From Gammaproteobacteria bacterium (lineage in GTDB: Bacteria; Pseudomonadota; Gammaproteobacteria; Steroidobacterales; JACDCP01): a DNA stretch of 7,074 nt. The position numbers were made by a program, and so were the translations under genes. Each line of letters opens with the position of its first letter. Position 1 is the first letter of the stretch. Below, piece after piece: positions 6,906 through 7,074 of the stretch. The notes beneath the pieces were generated by a model that did no database searches, had not been told where the DNA came from, and saw nothing but the letters and a program-made list of their open reading frames with translations. The stretch lies in the NCBI GenBank assembly GCA_013817465.1, contig JACDCP010000167.1, forward strand, positions 1 through 7,074, given 5' to 3'.

Positions 6906-6921
6906 GCCGGGTTCAACCGGC
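6906..6921 (-). promoter_or_regulatory. Second stem-loop in the rpsU-yqeY gap
   Basis: On the minus strand GCCGG and CCGGC pair around a 6-base loop, ending 12 bases before the yqeY ATG. It is the nearer of two stem-loops between rpsU and yqeY. It could partly mask ribosome access or act with the first as an attenuator. Confidence 0.35.
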
Positions 6922-6928
6922 CAGGCAG

Positions 6929-6946
6929 GATCGATTACAACCGATC
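6929..6946 (-). terminator. First stem-loop after rpsU, possible attenuator
   Basis: On the minus strand GATCGGT pairs with ATCGATC (one G-U wobble) around a 4-base loop, starting 2 bases after the rpsU stop codon. In E. coli a partial terminator between rpsU and dnaG lowers primase output relative to S21. This element occupies the corresponding place but lacks a U-run, so its effect is uncertain. Confidence 0.4.
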
Positions 6947-6948
6947 AT

Positions 6949-7074
6949 TCAATACAGGCGCTTGCGGCGAATCACTTCCCTCTGCAGGCGTTTCGCGTGC
7001 CGCTTCACGGCCGCCGCTTTCTTGCGTTTGCGTTCCTGCGTCGGCTTTTCATAGAATTCACGGCGGCGCAGCTC
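6949..7074 (-). CDS. rpsU: 30S ribosomal protein S21, C-terminal part (cut by window edge)
   Basis: The last 41 codons and the TGA are inside the window; the start lies to the right. The sequence ELRRREFYEKPTQERKRKK, then AVKRHAKRL and the terminal RLY, match bacterial S21, which is normally about 70 residues. S21 is a small, very basic protein of the 30S platform and helps base-pairing of mRNA with 16S rRNA during initiation. As the first gene of the macromolecular synthesis operon it is expected to need far more expression than dnaG, which fits the stem-loops that follow it. Confidence 0.97.
   Translation of the reverse strand, partial: ELRRREFYEKPTQERKRKKAAAVKRHAKRLQREVIRRKRLY

Noticed and set aside
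1..7074. CRISPR array, tRNA or rRNA gene, insertion sequence, defence or toxin-antitoxin system
   Set aside because: I looked on both strands and saw no spaced direct repeats, cloverleaf, transposase motif, terminal inverted repeats or recognised defence protein.

Overview
The window comes from a GC-rich gammaproteobacterium. The main evidence is the order rpsU, yqeY, dnaG, rpoD on the minus strand. This is the classical 'macromolecular synthesis' operon that links ribosomal protein S21, primase and the housekeeping sigma factor, here with a yqeY gene inserted, as is common in Xanthomonas/Pseudomonas-like lineages. The protein sequences are close to the E. coli family members (DnaG begins MAGRIP, S21 ends RLY, RpoD ends with the -35-binding helix and FLIED). 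A large winged-helix/TolB-like/TPR regulator next to the operon fits Xanthomonadales/Steroidobacteraceae-type genomes. That finer placement is inference only.

Layout. Positions 1-173 are AT-richer and hold no gene I can support. A minus-strand gene (212-709) encodes a small exported protein of unknown function, followed by a strong hairpin (174-203). A 145-base divergent intergenic region (710-854) holds two inverted repeats, each with an 8-base spacer, and one of them brackets a -10-like hexamer. On the plus strand, 855-2617 encodes a CadC/ToxR-type winged helix, a TolB/FlgO-like domain and TPR repeats, but the reading frame is broken once, by -1, at about 1109-1123. Hairpins lie in the short convergent gap (2618-2686) between this gene and rpoD.

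Positions 2687-7074 are the operon, read right to left: the 3' part of rpsU (cut by the window edge), a gap with two tandem stem-loops, yqeY, a 69-base gap, dnaG, a 76-base gap with a plausible sigma70-type promoter, then rpoD starting at a TTG codon with a GAGG ribosome binding site. S21 serves translation initiation, DnaG primes lagging-strand synthesis, and RpoD directs RNA polymerase to housekeeping promoters. The gaps carry signals (stem-loops, internal promoter) that could set different output from each gene, as known in E. coli.

I see no CRISPR array, tRNA, rRNA, insertion sequence or defence system. The window is mostly ordinary core genome. The part worth a second look is the divergent exported-protein/regulator pair with its dyads and the frameshift in the regulator.
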